A stretch of 64,000 nt of DNA, taken from the NCBI RefSeq assembly GCF_901933205.1, contig NC_044584.1:14115001-14179000 (forward strand), given 5' to 3'. This stretch comes from Camarhynchus parvulus (taxonomy: Eukaryota; Chordata; Aves; Passeriformes; Thraupidae). The notes under the pieces are model-generated. The model did no database searches and was not told where the DNA came from. It was given only the letters and a program-made list of their open reading frames with translations. Made by a program: the position numbers and the translations under genes. Below, piece after piece: positions 1 to 12,158 of the stretch (position 1 is the stretch's first letter; every line of letters begins with the position of its first letter).

Positions 1-1320
1 GAAGCAGCTGGCTTTGCTGCTTCTTTAGAGTCCTGTCACACCCTTTCCTGGGAGAGAAGTTAATGCTCCCTTTATTTTTCTCTTGTCCTTGACACAAAAC
101 TGACTGAGCGTGGAATCAAATGCTTGATGGGGTGAGTTATGAGTACAAGTTTGTCTTTTCAGTGCGCTGGGACTTGATTATTTGGCAGCTCCTCCTTTCT
201 TTAGATGGGGTATTCTTGAGATTCTGTAAAATGCTTGTTGTAATAAAAAAGGCTGGGAAAGGGAGGGACATCCAGCCCTGCATTTCAGCAGAATAAGTGT
301 GCTCAGGCTGCTGTAGATTTTAAAGTGATGCATGAAAATGGAGCACTGTATTTTGTAACAGGAAAAAAAACAGGTGGATTTCAACATTTTGGAGTCTTCC
401 TTTGTTTGGCAAAGAACAAGGATGGCTGGATGACTGGTCTGGAAATTGCTTATTGGATGGAAATATGTGCTGTGCCTTTGAATGGAGGTCAGCCCCATAA
501 CAGCCACTGCTGTGGCCTCTCCCAGCTCCCAGTGCCTGCTGCTGGCACAGTTGTGGCTTTGAGCCCCTTCCCCAGGGCTGTGCTGTGCTCAGCTCCTTCA
601 GGGAAGGAGGTTCCAGGGCTCTTGTCCTGTCTGCCCAGGGACCCTTGTCTCACTGCAAGTTCAGTCCTAGTGTGGAGCAGGAAAAAACCCTATGGCTGCC
701 TCTAAAGGAATTCAGTTGTAAGTTCAATGCCTATTAAATTTATTAAAGTCCACTTCAATGCTCATCCTCAAGAGCCAGTCTGATGTTTTACATAAAACTT
801 AATTTGTTTACCACAGTTGCTTTAAAAACAAACAAAAACCCCACCACATCAGAACAGACACAGCCCTGCTAATTAGACCCTAAAGTACATTGAGATAACT
901 TTGGACAAATTTGCCAATATTTTATTATGCCAATTTTTGGCCAACATATTTTTTAATGTGTGTAGGCCTGATAAACTGCAGGTTTTAGGCTTTTGGTTTA
1001 CTAAACAGTGGTAAAAGGAGTTGGAAAGGCTGGCATGCAGTCTGCTTTTTCCACAAGCAAGAAGCAATAAACTCCTGGGACCTGAAAAAACCAGTTCTTC
1101 CTTCAGTTTGACAGAATGATATCTGTTCTAAACTGATACGTTAATTGAGTCTGGCAGCCTCCATTTAATTGTGACTCATTGCAAGTGATCGAGTTAGTCA
1201 GCTCCTCAGCTGCGATTCTGGTTTTGTCATGAGAATAAAAGAAAATAGGTAGCATGCATAGTTTTACTTTCTTTTTGTTCCTAAAAAGCTCTGCAATTTT
1301 AAATATTTAAAGATTTTTGA

Positions 1321-1421
1321 GGTTCTTGGGGTTTGTGTGTTTTGTTTTATTGTTGTTGTTTTGTTTGTGTTTTTGCTTGTTTGTTTTGGGGTGGTTTTTT
1401 TCGATTTTTTTTTTTTTTTGG
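1321..1421. repeat. T/G-rich low-complexity tract
   Basis: The plus strand is almost purely T and G, built from GTTTT, GTTTGT and TTGTTG words and ending in a T run broken by a single CGA. It is not a clean microsatellite. The short plus-strand frame across it (Val/Phe-rich) follows from the base composition and is not a gene. Confidence 0.8.
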
Positions 1422-2694
1422 TCAGTCTATTTCACACATTTTTGACCATGATAATTTTAGGCTCTACCTGTGAAATTCCATCTCAATTTGTTAGCTGTTA
1501 TCACAACCATTCCAGACTTGAACGTACATGGGAAACAATTAAACAGAACTAAACTTATTTGACAGTTATGCTGTAATAATAATGCCAGTAAATTTCAGCA
1601 CTGGTTAGTAAAAAGAGCAATGCTTGTGACAATGAGCAGCTCCAACATCTGAAATCAGATTCACCCCATTGTGGCTCACATGTGGCTTTGGTTGGATTAG
1701 TACAAAAAACAAGTGCTACAACTTCCTTCAACAAAGACACCCCTGTAAATCAACCTTGTGAGATATATCCATCCTCTAAACCTTTTTAGTCTGAAAAATG
1801 GTGCTAGAAAATAAGGAAATGATGAAGGAGATTCCTTGCCTTACCTGCCTGTAGAAAGTAATTACTTGTTTTTATCTCCTGATTGGTATTAAGCCGGTTA
1901 AGAAAACTTAAGCTAGTCTGAAGTCTTATTTTGCTAGGAGTCAACACTTTGTTTAACTGTACCTGTATCAAAAAGGCTTTTAGTCCAAAGTAACCAAGCT
2001 GAGAAAAGATAGGGTGGAAGGGAAAAGAGGGACAAATGAATAATGATGCCTGCAAGGTCTTTGCAGAAACAGAGTAGTTCTAAATCCATTTGGTTACTAC
2101 CAATTACCTGCAGACTTAAAGAACTGTTCTCTCTCACATCAATTTGCCACTGTAGTGTGGTTTATAAATGTTCAGCTATACAATGGCTTGGTTAAATACT
2201 CCAAAGTATTTAACATTTAGAAGATTCTTCTTGACTTTTGTAAATTGGAGTCCGAAGGCATCTGTGAAATTCTGACCATGGAGTAGGAACTTTTCTAATA
2301 GCTACAAAATAATATGCAATGCTTTTAAAATGCTTTCCAAGAAGAGGGTACAATTTTTAATTTTTTTATAATTCAAAAAGGAATGGAGGAGAAATTGGTG
2401 TCAGATACAAGTTCACAGAGCTCTGCATTGGTGTGCTAAACTCTTGAAAGGAAGGGTCTGTTACAGCCTCTGATGTAATGGTCAGGGATTGAGTCCCAGA
2501 GCTTCTGATGGTGAACAGAATGTCTGGAATTGCTGTTTTGTGTGTGTGTTCATGTATTAACATACTATAAAGATGCACAAATAAATAATTCAGATAAAAA
2601 TAACTTTATATCAGAACAGCTTAAAAATACAGTGTAAATTGGTATTGATGTGCAATGCTGATTACTTAAAAGTCTGCTACTCCCACATAAATAT

Positions 2695-2703
2695 GGGGGG
2701 GGG
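2695..2703. repeat. G9 homopolymer
   Basis: Nine consecutive G follow ATAT in otherwise AT-rich sequence. The run is likely to vary in length and is prone to sequencing error. Confidence 0.9.
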
Positions 2704-2910
2704 CAAAGTGAATTATCTTCATCTACATAATAGCTCACCTCAGAAATATAGGCTAGTAGGACCTGATTCTTTATTTGAGATTAAAAGTTTAATGCTTACA
2801 TTCTGACATCATATGGAGAGGCTAAAGCTTCCCTTTCCTCTGGGGTAAGACATTGCAATCACTAGGCTTTTATATGCAAAGGAGCTGTGTGTAACTTATG
2901 TGCTTCCAAT

Positions 2911-3121
2911 GATTAATGTTGTAGTTATTTCTATTGTGCTAATTCATAATGCTTCTTGCATTTGCTTTTGTGGGACAAACCTCCATCCATCAGTGGTGTG
3001 TTATCTTGCCAGTTTCTCCACTATTTTTATTTAGCTAATTCAACCATTGCATTACTTAAAAGGGTCTAATTAATCATTATGTTAGTAATCTTGGCTTTTA
3101 TTGAGACCACAGTTAATTAAG
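2911..3121. promoter_or_regulatory. TAAT-core cluster, possible conserved enhancer
   Basis: Within about 210 bp the sequence shows repeated homeodomain-type cores. These are GATTAATG at 2911, CTAATT near 2939, GCTAATTC in the 3034-3041 area, TAATTA at 3067-3072, nearby ATTA and TAAT cores, and the palindrome TTAATTAA at 3113-3120. Such clusters are common in developmental enhancers, but they also arise by chance in AT-rich DNA. There is no simple repeat or mobile element here. Regulatory function is inference only. Confidence 0.2.
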
Positions 3122-3236
3122 TTTACAAATTCACATGGCAAAATTTGATCCAGACAAATTACGTTGGAAGAGGATTTGTATCAATAAAAATCTCTGGACT
3201 GATAAATTGCTGGCTTTTCCAGCTGGTGACAAAGAT

Positions 3237-4072
3237 CTGTCCTGGACTGGGGAGGGCTCCTGAGTGCAGCCACACAGTGCTGAACATTCCTCTGCAAATG
3301 AGAACTTGGAGATGTCAGGAGCTCTTCAAAAGCATTCTCTAGTGAGAAGAGGCTGATCTTGCAAGGCCTTCGACACCCACCTCCTGCCTGAATCAAGGGC
3401 TTCTCTGAGTCTAGCAGGCACTGCTGAGATAATGGGAATGAGCAGGAGCTTTCCCTGCATTTCCCTGGGAATTGTGCAGCGCTGCCAGGGACAGGCACCT
3501 CCATCTCTCAGAGCTGTTGGTGCTGAGGGCTGAGGATGGGGGGAGCACAGTGGAGCTGGGGCTGCGAGGGTGAGGAGTCAGGAGCTGAGGGAATCAGCTG
3601 ACAGGATGGATATTTAGGACTGACAGGAGGATATTTATCCACAGAAAGTGAGGGAGGCAGTGCCTGGCTCCTGTGGGAGGCAGCTCCTTCCCCAGCAGCT
3701 GCAGAGGGGGCTCAGTGCCCCAGGAGCACTGAGGGCTGAGCTCTGTCTGAAGGCCCCGAGCTGTGCCCCAGTGGCCCCTGTGCAGGGAGGGCTGTGCTGG
3801 GCCAGAGCACCCCAGGCCCCGACTGCTCCAGGGGCTGTGGAGGTGCTCCTGTGGGGCTCAGGGGGCTGGGGAGAGGCTTCATGTCTGGCCTGGGGCTGTT
3901 CCCCGCTGTTTGTCCCCATAAGTGTCAGTGGCAGTGCTGGAGGGGCCTGGGCAGGAGCCCTGCAGGGGTCTCCTCCTGATGGGATCCACCTGGAAGAAAT
4001 GGGGGCAAGGCCCCATTTTCCAGCTGGGTGCCAGCCTGCCGAGGAGAGATTGGAAATTGGGAGGCCACAGGG
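3237..4072. other. GC-rich block next to a CR1, origin unknown
   Basis: The composition changes sharply from AT-rich to GC-rich at about 3240 and stays so up to the CR1 end at 4073. Overlapping frames of 147 codons (minus, 3635-4078) and 160 codons (plus, 3648-4130) run across the same bases. That pattern is expected from few stop codons in GC-rich DNA, and neither protein resembles a known family. CpG remains scarce, so it is not a typical CpG-island promoter. It could be an old, unrecognised repeat, a retrotransposed fragment or a local GC-rich patch. Confidence 0.5.
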
Positions 4073-4345
4073 AATCACAGAATCAATGAGGGTGGAAAAG
4101 ACCTCTGAGATAATTGAGTCCCACCTGTGACCAAACAGCGCCAGAGCAGTGTCAGCCAGACCATGGCACTGAGGGCCACATCCAGTCCTTCCCTAAACAC
4201 CTCCAGGGAGGGTGAGTCCATCCAATGTCTAATCACCCTCTCTGTGAAGAAGATATTCCTAATGTCCAACATAAACCTCCCCTGGCACAGCCCAAGACTG
4301 TGACCTCTTGTCCTGTCGCTGGGTGCCTGGGAAAAGAGGCTGTGC
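4073..4345 (-). mobile_element. CR1 LINE, 5'-truncated 3' end
   Basis: CR1 is the dominant non-LTR retrotransposon of birds. Most copies are short 3' ends left by incomplete reverse transcription. Read on the plus strand, this copy begins with AATCACAGAATCAATGAG, the reverse complement of the CR1 3' tail with its ATTCTGTG-type octamer. It continues through the hallmark order of GGAAAAGACCTCTGAGAT, a CCTCCAGGGAGGGTGA segment, TCTGTGAAGAAGATATTCCT and GACCTCTTGTCCTGTCGCTG. Similarity fades after about 4345, which I take as the 5' truncation point, uncertain by tens of bases. Only one octamer unit is clear. No reverse-transcriptase coding part remains, and the copy cannot move. Confidence 0.93.
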
Positions 4346-5706
4346 CCAGAGTGAGACAGGACTGAAAGGATGTGGTGACAGGGACAGGGGGAACCTCAGG
4401 AATAACAAAACAGGGACATGCCCATTGTGTGTGCCTGCACAAACATGAGAAGTACCCTTGGAGTCGCAGAGACCAGGCTGGCCAGCTCAGGAAAAGCAGG
4501 CAGGGAAGGGGAGGAGGAGCAGGAGCCATGAAGGAGCATGTTGAATGTACATGGAGATGAGGAGCTCTCTTTGAGCGACTGTGGGGCAGGGCTGAGGGAG
4601 AGGCCTTTGGGGTTGGGGTTTGTTCCTCTGGTGCCCGACCAGTTCAGTCCTGGTGTTTCCAGAGTCATAGGTCAAAGGAATAATTTGGTGATTTTGTGTG
4701 TGAGGTGATTGGGAATACATTATTGCAGTTAGAAACACATTAGGAATGCTGGACATTATTGATGGGGAGAAAACCCACGTGTTAAAGTCATAATTTACTA
4801 GGTCTCTTATTTTTTCCCCAACACAATCAATGATGAATATATTTAGAAGTATTTTCCCTGCACTATCTGCAGGCTGTGCCAATTAGATACAAGAACTCAT
4901 TTAAAGTGTATTGTCCTTTGCAGAGGCTGCATGAAGCACTGCAGGGTTTTGTGTATTTACTGTGGTACTGTTGGTTTCATTCCCATTGTTATCCTGAAGA
5001 ATTTATTCATATTAATTCTCCACCTTGCTGCCTGGTCTTGTGGAGCTCAGCAGATGGCTCTGACTACTCCTTGAAGGGCTCTCAGGGTCCTGAGGCAGCT
5101 TTAAACCCCAGTGCTGTTCCTGGGGCTGCAGAACACATGGATATGTCATAGGTAGATGTTCTGTTCCTGTTCAGCCCACTGCTGAATGGTCTTGGATGCC
5201 ATTGGACCTGTAAAGAGCAGGATGTTTGATGTGTTCCAAGGCAGAAATGTATCTTTTGGGCATGTCTGAACATTTTAGTGCAGAATGGCTGGAGCAAGGC
5301 CTGAGTAGTTTGCTGAATGACAGCACAATGGTTCTGTAGCAATCAATGAGGTTGCTCTTTTGAAAGACAGACAAGTGGGTGAATGCAGAAATTCAGGCAA
5401 TGCTCACTGAAATGTGCTGTTTTGCTGATCTTTAGCAGTATTTTAGAAAGGGTGGGGGAATAAGAATAAGAACTGCAGTGTTTTATGCTTTAAAGAATCT
5501 TAAAAGATTACTATATTGATTTTCATTTTATTGATAGAAGTCTCCTACGTATTTTGATTCTTAGTTTTTATGTATTTTGGTCTCCATCCTTAATTAAATG
5601 TTGAAAGAACTCACTGGGAAATAACTTACTGTTTTATGCTGTGTCAAGTGCTGTTTGAATCAGGGTGATCTAAAATAAATTGTCTTTGTGTTTTATTGTT
5701 TTCTAG

Positions 5707-5780
5707 CTGTCCAGCAAACTAGAATATTGCTGATTCACCCAGCTTTTCCTTTCCACTGTGTGCCAGGAATATTTATACAT
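5707..5780 (+). other. Exon-like segment, unproven
   Basis: The segment is preceded by a T-rich tract ending in TTGTTTTCTAG, a good splice-acceptor shape, and followed directly by GTAAGC, a good donor shape. The 74 bases between are open in one of three frames; the other two have stops. That frame shows no family I recognise. It could be a coding or untranslated exon of a long gene or lncRNA, but matching acceptor-donor pairs also occur by chance over 64 kb. Confidence 0.12.
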
Positions 5781-6799
5781 GTAAGCTCTTTAAAAAAATC
5801 CTTAAATATTAGATATTTTTGCACTTACTATGAAAATGGTTTTGAGAAAGAATTCTGAATTTAGATATATTGTTTTCTTTTGCTAATTTTGAAAACAATA
5901 ATAGGTAAAAATAAGCTTGCTTTTTAAACATTAGTTATTATGATATTTCAGTACAGAAGAAACCTCTGTGGTTATATTTTTCAGAGTAATGTGCCATTGC
6001 TGGAAGTAAATTATTCATATGAAAAAGATGATTGATCAAACACAAGCTACTATAATGTGAGGGTTGGAACAAGGTCAAACTTATTTTACAGGTGTACAGA
6101 AACTCTTAAAATCAGTAAATTGGACATGCAGACAAATATTTGAATCCATGAATATAATTGTTTTCATTGTTATATTTTATAGCCTGTTTTTCTCCTCTGA
6201 CTTTCTCATAGACTGCAATGTGCATTTATTCATGCTGGTCTGTAAGCACTTTACAAAATCCTTTTTTATGGCAATTTTAAACCCCTGTGCTCAGTTAGAT
6301 ATACACTCCTATAGTGCAGAAAAATTGATGTAAACTCCTTGCAGTTTCTGGACATGTCAAGTAAAGATTACACTGGTTCAGTGATCTCTCTCCCAAGTAC
6401 AAGCACTCTGCCCTCAGAGGTGGGTAATTCACAATAAAATGTAAAGCCAACAGAATAATAATCACAAGTAGTTTATCTAGTGAATTTCCCAATCAGTTGT
6501 GATACAAATAATTGAGGTTTGAATTCCAGCATTGCATGCATTACCATTCCTAAGCAGTGATTATACCTCATTGGAGACTCTGGACTCCAACTGTTTAATA
6601 AAGCCAGTACAGTTTAGGACAGGTCAGTCAGAAACTTTGTTAAATATGACAGATCAGGGGGACAGCATCTCCCTTCTTGTGCCCTGTTCTCTGCCAAGAG
6701 ATTGCAGACCCAGCCATAAACTGGGGTGGAAAAAGAGGCAGGGGAAACCCACAAATGTCAAAGTCAGCACAGCCAGGGGTCCATCCCTGGGGAGGGTAG

Positions 6800-6841
6800 A
6801 ATGCTGAAGTATCTCCTTAAAATGCTGAAGTATCTCCTTAA
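6800..6841. repeat. Perfect 2 x 21-bp tandem duplication
   Basis: The 21-bp unit AATGCTGAAGTATCTCCTTA plus one further A occurs twice head to tail without a mismatch (6800-6820 and 6821-6841). Identical copies suggest a recent duplication, possibly polymorphic. The short plus-strand frames spanning it show the repeat as tandem peptide but have no other support. Confidence 0.95.
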
Positions 6842-9703
6842 CTGCCGCTATTTAGGGAATCAAGCTAATGTAGTAAATAATATGGACAATAAACCCAGTA
6901 AATGTTACAGCAAATACTATGGACAGTAAATAATCTGGGCAATATAGAGGGGTGGCTCTTGGTGGAGCCTAGACTGGTATTAGCTTAGCAAGGAGTTGGA
7001 AATAATCACAGACCATCAGCTTTTAGGTGAAGGGAAACCTCTTTTAGTAAAGACAGCTTAGCCTCAGTCATCAATATTAGTAGTTTTACCACCACAATCT
7101 GAATCTCAGTCACACATACAGCAGGGAAAAAACCCAACAAAACAATTAAATGCTGTAAAAAGTGGATTGAAACGATATTGTGCAACTTCCCTGACCACTC
7201 ACACGGGCAGCACTGCTTAAATAATTAGAAAAAATTAATTATCTACACTGAAATCAACAGCAAAGAAGAGAAAATATGAGAAATATGTTTGTATCTGACT
7301 CCTTCTGTGAGTTCATCCTTGAAACCAGTGGACAGTCCTGGGTATCATTTACTCCTTATTTCTGCTTATTGCTGTGACCTCTGCAACACATGGTTTATCA
7401 GTTGCTTGCAATTGCAAGTCAATAACATTCTTCAGAAATGTAGATGTTCTGGGATTTCTTCCTATTGTCTGAACTCAGAATAATAGGAGAAGAGTATTTT
7501 TAGAGAAGAGGTCAGATCAGGTGTGGGCTGTGTTCAGAAGCTGTCTAGAACCAACCAGGAAGTGACTTATTTAGTTTTATTGCAGTAAAGTTCTGTGAAT
7601 TTTCCATACAATTTATATTAAACTGAGGGAATTGTGTCTTCTCTATTTACATTTTTATTCATTGATTACAGCCTGTTATATTACTGCACTACAACATGGG
7701 GCTTGAATTCTTCCTGTTGATTGATTTACTTCAAATCTTAAAAAAATCTTAACAAAATTTTTACTTCAGGTTGCAAACCATTGACTTGTCTCTAGTCAGC
7801 TGCAGTTACAGTTTAGATTTTAGCATGACTTAAAAAAAATTGATTGCTGTAACAACTGTGTTGAAGTCTATTTACTGCCCATTTTCTGAGAAATGGTTGA
7901 GAATATTAGTTGTTTTACTTTTTCTGTGAATATTTTTATCAGTCTCCCATTATTTTAGTCCCATAATAGGTCACTAAATTATTGTTTTAATGGTGCATTT
8001 AAGCTCTGCACTTCTCATCTCCTTATTTTATTACTTTTTAGATCTTTTCATCAATGTAAAGAGGCCTGATACAGTTTCTTATGCTTACTGTCAAATAATA
8101 TGATTAAAAAATAAGGGAATTTGTAAAACAAATGAATTCATAACATGATTATTGAGCTAAGGGATGGGTAACAAATTATGGATATTTGCAAGACTGAATC
8201 ATGTTTTCTATCATGCATTTCTAAAGAAAAATTAGGAATTATTATGACTTAAAATTTCAGCTTATTTAGTGTTCACTATTCTAATGAAGCCTCATGGATA
8301 TGATTATTTTATGGCACTCTCCAGTACTGGATGTTGGAGAAAGAATTCACATCCAAAAAATGAAGGGGCAATAACCAGTGCAGTGCCAATTGTGCTATTA
8401 TAAGATTTAAATTTTCTGTAAAAATTAGTATCATGCTAAAATTGCTCTATTTGGGCAGCACCAAGCTTCACAATACCAAGTTTAAAACACTATTTTGCCC
8501 CTGTTTTGCTTGGAATAGCAGCTGAATATTCTGAATACCTCTGTGAAAGAAGCAGTGACATGGAAATGATTTTGTTTGCAACACAGGTACTTTCTCTGCC
8601 TGCTATCTCCTCACAAATCCAGGGAGCAGCTGGGTCAGGATTGGTTCCTTGGAGTGAGTGAGTAAGGCTCCTGTAGCCATGTTCAATATTTCATGATTTG
8701 AGACCCAGCTAAAATATACTTCATCACATAATTTCACTGCTCACATTTTTGATGTATTTAAATAGAACTGAACAGGATGTTTTAGAAGAACATGCTTCAT
8801 CTAGAAATGCCAATTCGTCAAACCGGAATTGTGTGGGAAAAGGCTGAATCGATCTTTTTTTTTCATTTTTGTGTAGAAAAAGCTTTAAGAAACAGATTTC
8901 AACTGCTGAGAGCCCCTCGTTTCAACATTTTCAACATGCAAGTGGCAGTTTTCTTGGCATGGAGAAATATTTAAACTATAATTAAATGCTATAAGAATAA
9001 AAAATGCAGAGAATTTTAAGAGAATGAAATAATCCTAGTGAGGTAAATCAGACTTAAAGCACTTAAGACTTTAATTAGACTTTATGGCTCTGCATCCACA
9101 TTGTGTTCAGTACCCCTGTGCTTAGATGCAGCCAGCTCATATTTCTTAATTTTACATGACCTAGTCTTAGCCTGATGCTGCTTCCATTTGTACTAAAGAA
9201 AAACTGCTTGGGATGAGGTGGGTTGAACTCTTGAGCAGCCAGTCCTGGCTCCTCTGGTGATTTGCCCCATGCAGAAGCTGGGTACTGACTCCAGAGCTGC
9301 ACTGCCATGAACTGCCAAAAACATATAAATATAATACAGAATGTATATAAATATAGAAGTATAAAATATTTAATAAATATATAATAAATAATATAACAAT
9401 CTCAGAATAAAACTACTGCTTAAATGATAATCTCACTGGGAAGACTGGAATACATCACAATATAATTTTGTGTGACCTTCTGGGGATGTTTGAGAATGTT
9501 TGAGATACCATATGATAAATGCAAAAGTTTGTGCACCATTAATTATGAGAAGAATTGTTGTTAAGAAATCCCACTTACCATCCCTTGGAATCACATCACA
9601 AGGGTTAAACCCAACAGGTTTCCATAGACATAACCCTGAAATCAGTAAGTTGTTAGAATTATTTTGATTTTCAACTGGCAGAGAGACTACTGTGCACATG
9701 AAA

Positions 9704-9714
9704 CCCCCCCCCCC
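9704..9714. repeat. C11 homopolymer
   Basis: Eleven consecutive C follow GAAA in AT-rich sequence. The length is likely variable and error-prone. Confidence 0.9.
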
Positions 9715-9745
9715 AACACCCACTTGGCCTTTGTATTTGGTGCAT

Positions 9746-9778
9746 ATATTGTATTATTATGCAATATTGTATTATTAT
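9746..9778. repeat. AT-rich direct duplication, 18-bp period
   Basis: The 15-mer ATATTGTATTATTAT occurs at 9746-9760 and again at 9764-9778. The surrounding DNA is AT-rich. It looks like local slippage. Confidence 0.85.
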
Positions 9779-12094
9779 TATATATCCTCTTTTTTTCTGG
9801 TGTTTTATTAACACAAATTAGATCAAACTATTGAAAAGTCACTGCTTTTGTTAAATTTTACAGTGTTTAAAGGCTTGAGAATATTAATTAAATGTTACTG
9901 GCGTAATTTGGTTAAAAGAGAGCTCAGGGAATATAGGATTTTATTTCTTCATGCTGTGATTGACTGGAATGATTTTCTTTTTGGCCAGCTGAGTATTGTT
10001 AGAATTGATGTTATCATGTAAAACACTGCTTTGCTAGAGTTTAAAGGTTCCTCTGTGGACCTGTAGAGAAGATGGCTGTGGAAGGCTATTTGCGTGCCAT
10101 GATCAACCCTCTCCTTACTCCACAGCAATTGTAAGGAGGAAAGGGTTGTTTAGGACAATCAGTGGCCTCACTGTCATTAACTGAATTAAAAGAGCTTATT
10201 ATAATGTAAACCTCACAAGACTGAGTCACTGGCTTGAGAACATTGGGCTAAATGTAGATGTAATGCATAGTAGAAAAATAATAATGCATCAATGCCTGCA
10301 TAATGATGAGCTGTACACACAGAGATTTTGAAATATTGGTAATTCCGTGCATATATCAATCCTGAGCTGCTTAGTAGTGAAAATGTAAATACAGTCTTAG
10401 AAATTATGATGGGAACTTGAACACAAGTTTCATTCTGTTTCTTTTTGAATCATTCATACAGATGTAGATTCGTGTGTGGAATGCAACACATTTTTCTGAT
10501 TCTCATCACCTCACAAAACAGAAGCAGAGAAGAGGAGTGGTGTATCTGGAATGAAAGAGGTGGAGTGGCTTTCGTGTGTGGGTAAAATAAAGGGATTCTA
10601 AACAGAGTTCTGCATAGGTCTGTGAAAGGATGGTGTATCTGTGTAAATTATAGCTGCCACTAAAACCAGGAGTGGTGAATTGAACTGAGAACAACAGTAC
10701 AGGGTTTAAAGCAAAAAAAGGTATTTCTTCATTTAATGCAAAATAAGTCATGGAACCACTCAGTGTGAAGAGCTGTGAAGGAAATACACATGGATTCACA
10801 GTGGATTAGAGAAATCCATGTTTAAGTGTATCAGGACTGTTGAATAAGAGGTTTAGAAGGAACTTCTGGGTTGCAATACCTAAGTCAATCCAAACCAGAA
10901 AGCCTGTCCTCTGGCCTGTGAGAGGGCAGAAACCATTTGAATTATGGAGAAAGCTCTTAGGATCATATTAGGTGTAGCATTCATACCTGTGTGTGCACAT
11001 GAATGCACAAGGTCAGCAGCTTCTGGAGTCTGTGAGTGTGTACAGAAAGAGAGCTCTGTCCTCAGATGGGCACAGCTGGGGCCATGCACCCGTACTGAGC
11101 TCCTTTGCTCATCACATATTTCTGGGTATTATTTTCCAGGTGTTACAGGTTGTCCTGTACTTGTCAGTTATTGTCACCTTAAAACTGTGAGGCCTCTTTC
11201 TGCTCTGTATTAAGTGGAAGATTTTCTTTCCTCTCATTTCTGCTGTCATCTGTTAGAACTTGGCTTTGAAGGCTATTTGCTGTGGAGGACAGGATCATAC
11301 AGCTTAACTACCCACTTGGATGGGAAGTGCAGTTTAGAAATAACATCTGTGCAGCTGCTGGGACATCCACAGCACTGCCAGGCTGTGAGTTCCCTGTGAT
11401 TACCACTTGCCATGTCCTCTGCTGCTTTCCTGCACTCAAATTTGAGAGTGGAGATCCTGAATCCTCCCTGTAATAAAAATCTTATTTAAAGATCAAATTT
11501 CTTATTTGAGTTTGACTTGAGCCTTTCAGGGATTAGGTGTATTACAAGGGTTGAGCATGCCCATGGGGAAGGAGTGCTGTGTTGTTGTTAATCTCTCTGA
11601 GATGCAAAGCACTGCTGGGCAGGGTGCAGAAAGCTGCGAGCTCTGTCTGGAGAGTGGTGGGGTCACATTGATGCCAGGCTTTGGATGGGGAGTTGATTAT
11701 AAAATGTTATCCAGGGAGCAGGAGTGATTACACTGCCCCAGAGCAAGCTGAAAAACATCTATTTAGCTCTAAATACAGGCTGTGGTTTCAGAATTTGTGG
11801 TTTCTGGTGCTTTCCAGGGGGTCATGTACTTGGTTTTATATGGCCAGCTGAAATTAATGTCATAAAAGACTTGCAAGCTTAGAAAGGCTTTCATATATGT
11901 GTAATATAACAAAATGCAGGAAGATGCACTTGGAACTTTATGGATTTATGTCTTCATTAAAAAAAGAAAAAAGCTGTTTCACACAAGGGATAGGTTTTTA
12001 AGATGTTTAGGATGTTCTCTTTGACCAGTTAATGGAGAAGGAAAATGCACTGGGACAGAAACCTAAATGGAGACAAAAATTTGCCTTTTTTGAA

Positions 12095-12158
12095 ACAAAA
12101 TTCACCTTTGTAAATTAGAGATGGGAACAAAATTAACCTTTGTAAATTAGAGATGGGG
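12095..12158. repeat. 2 x 32-bp tandem duplication
   Basis: Two adjacent 32-bp copies (12095-12126 and 12127-12158) share the order ACAAAATT, ACCTTTGTAAATTAGAGATGGG. They differ at one internal base (C against A) and at the last base. This is a simple segmental tandem duplication in non-coding DNA. Confidence 0.93.

Larger units (their letters stand above)
1..3236. other. AT-rich non-coding DNA
   Basis: No exon, RNA gene or recognisable mobile element was seen here. Open frames are short (the longest is 126 codons at 325-705, plus strand) and their translations match no family I know. The stretch holds a T/G-rich low-complexity run near 1321-1421, a G9 run at 2695-2703 and a TAAT-core cluster at 2911-3121, each listed separately. 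The 1140-1230 part has a unique, non-repetitive look with scattered CpGs, but nothing specific can be called. This is consistent with intergenic or intronic avian DNA. Confidence 0.7.
4346..12094. other. AT-rich non-coding DNA
   Basis: The first 300 bases (to about 4650) are still moderately GC-rich and could hold further degraded repeat. The rest is AT-rich with only short frames, none recognisable. Separate entries cover an exon-like segment at 5707-5780, a 21-bp tandem duplication at 6800-6841, a C11 run at 9704-9714 and an AT-rich duplication at 9746-9778. The interval 9318-9420 is nearly pure A/T. No RNA gene or promoter was recognised. Confidence 0.65.

Noticed and set aside
3635..4130. 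Opposed frames of 147 (minus) and 160 (plus) codons
   Set aside because: They overlap on both strands in GC-rich DNA with few stops, match no known family, and the plus frame runs into the CR1 end.
4075..4272. Minus-strand frame of 65 codons
   Set aside because: It is the translation of the CR1 3' end, which is not coding there.
6225..6310. Possible MIR trace around TGTAAGCACTTTACAAAATC
   Set aside because: Only about 15 bases match the MIR core; the following bases do not keep the expected order well enough to call it.
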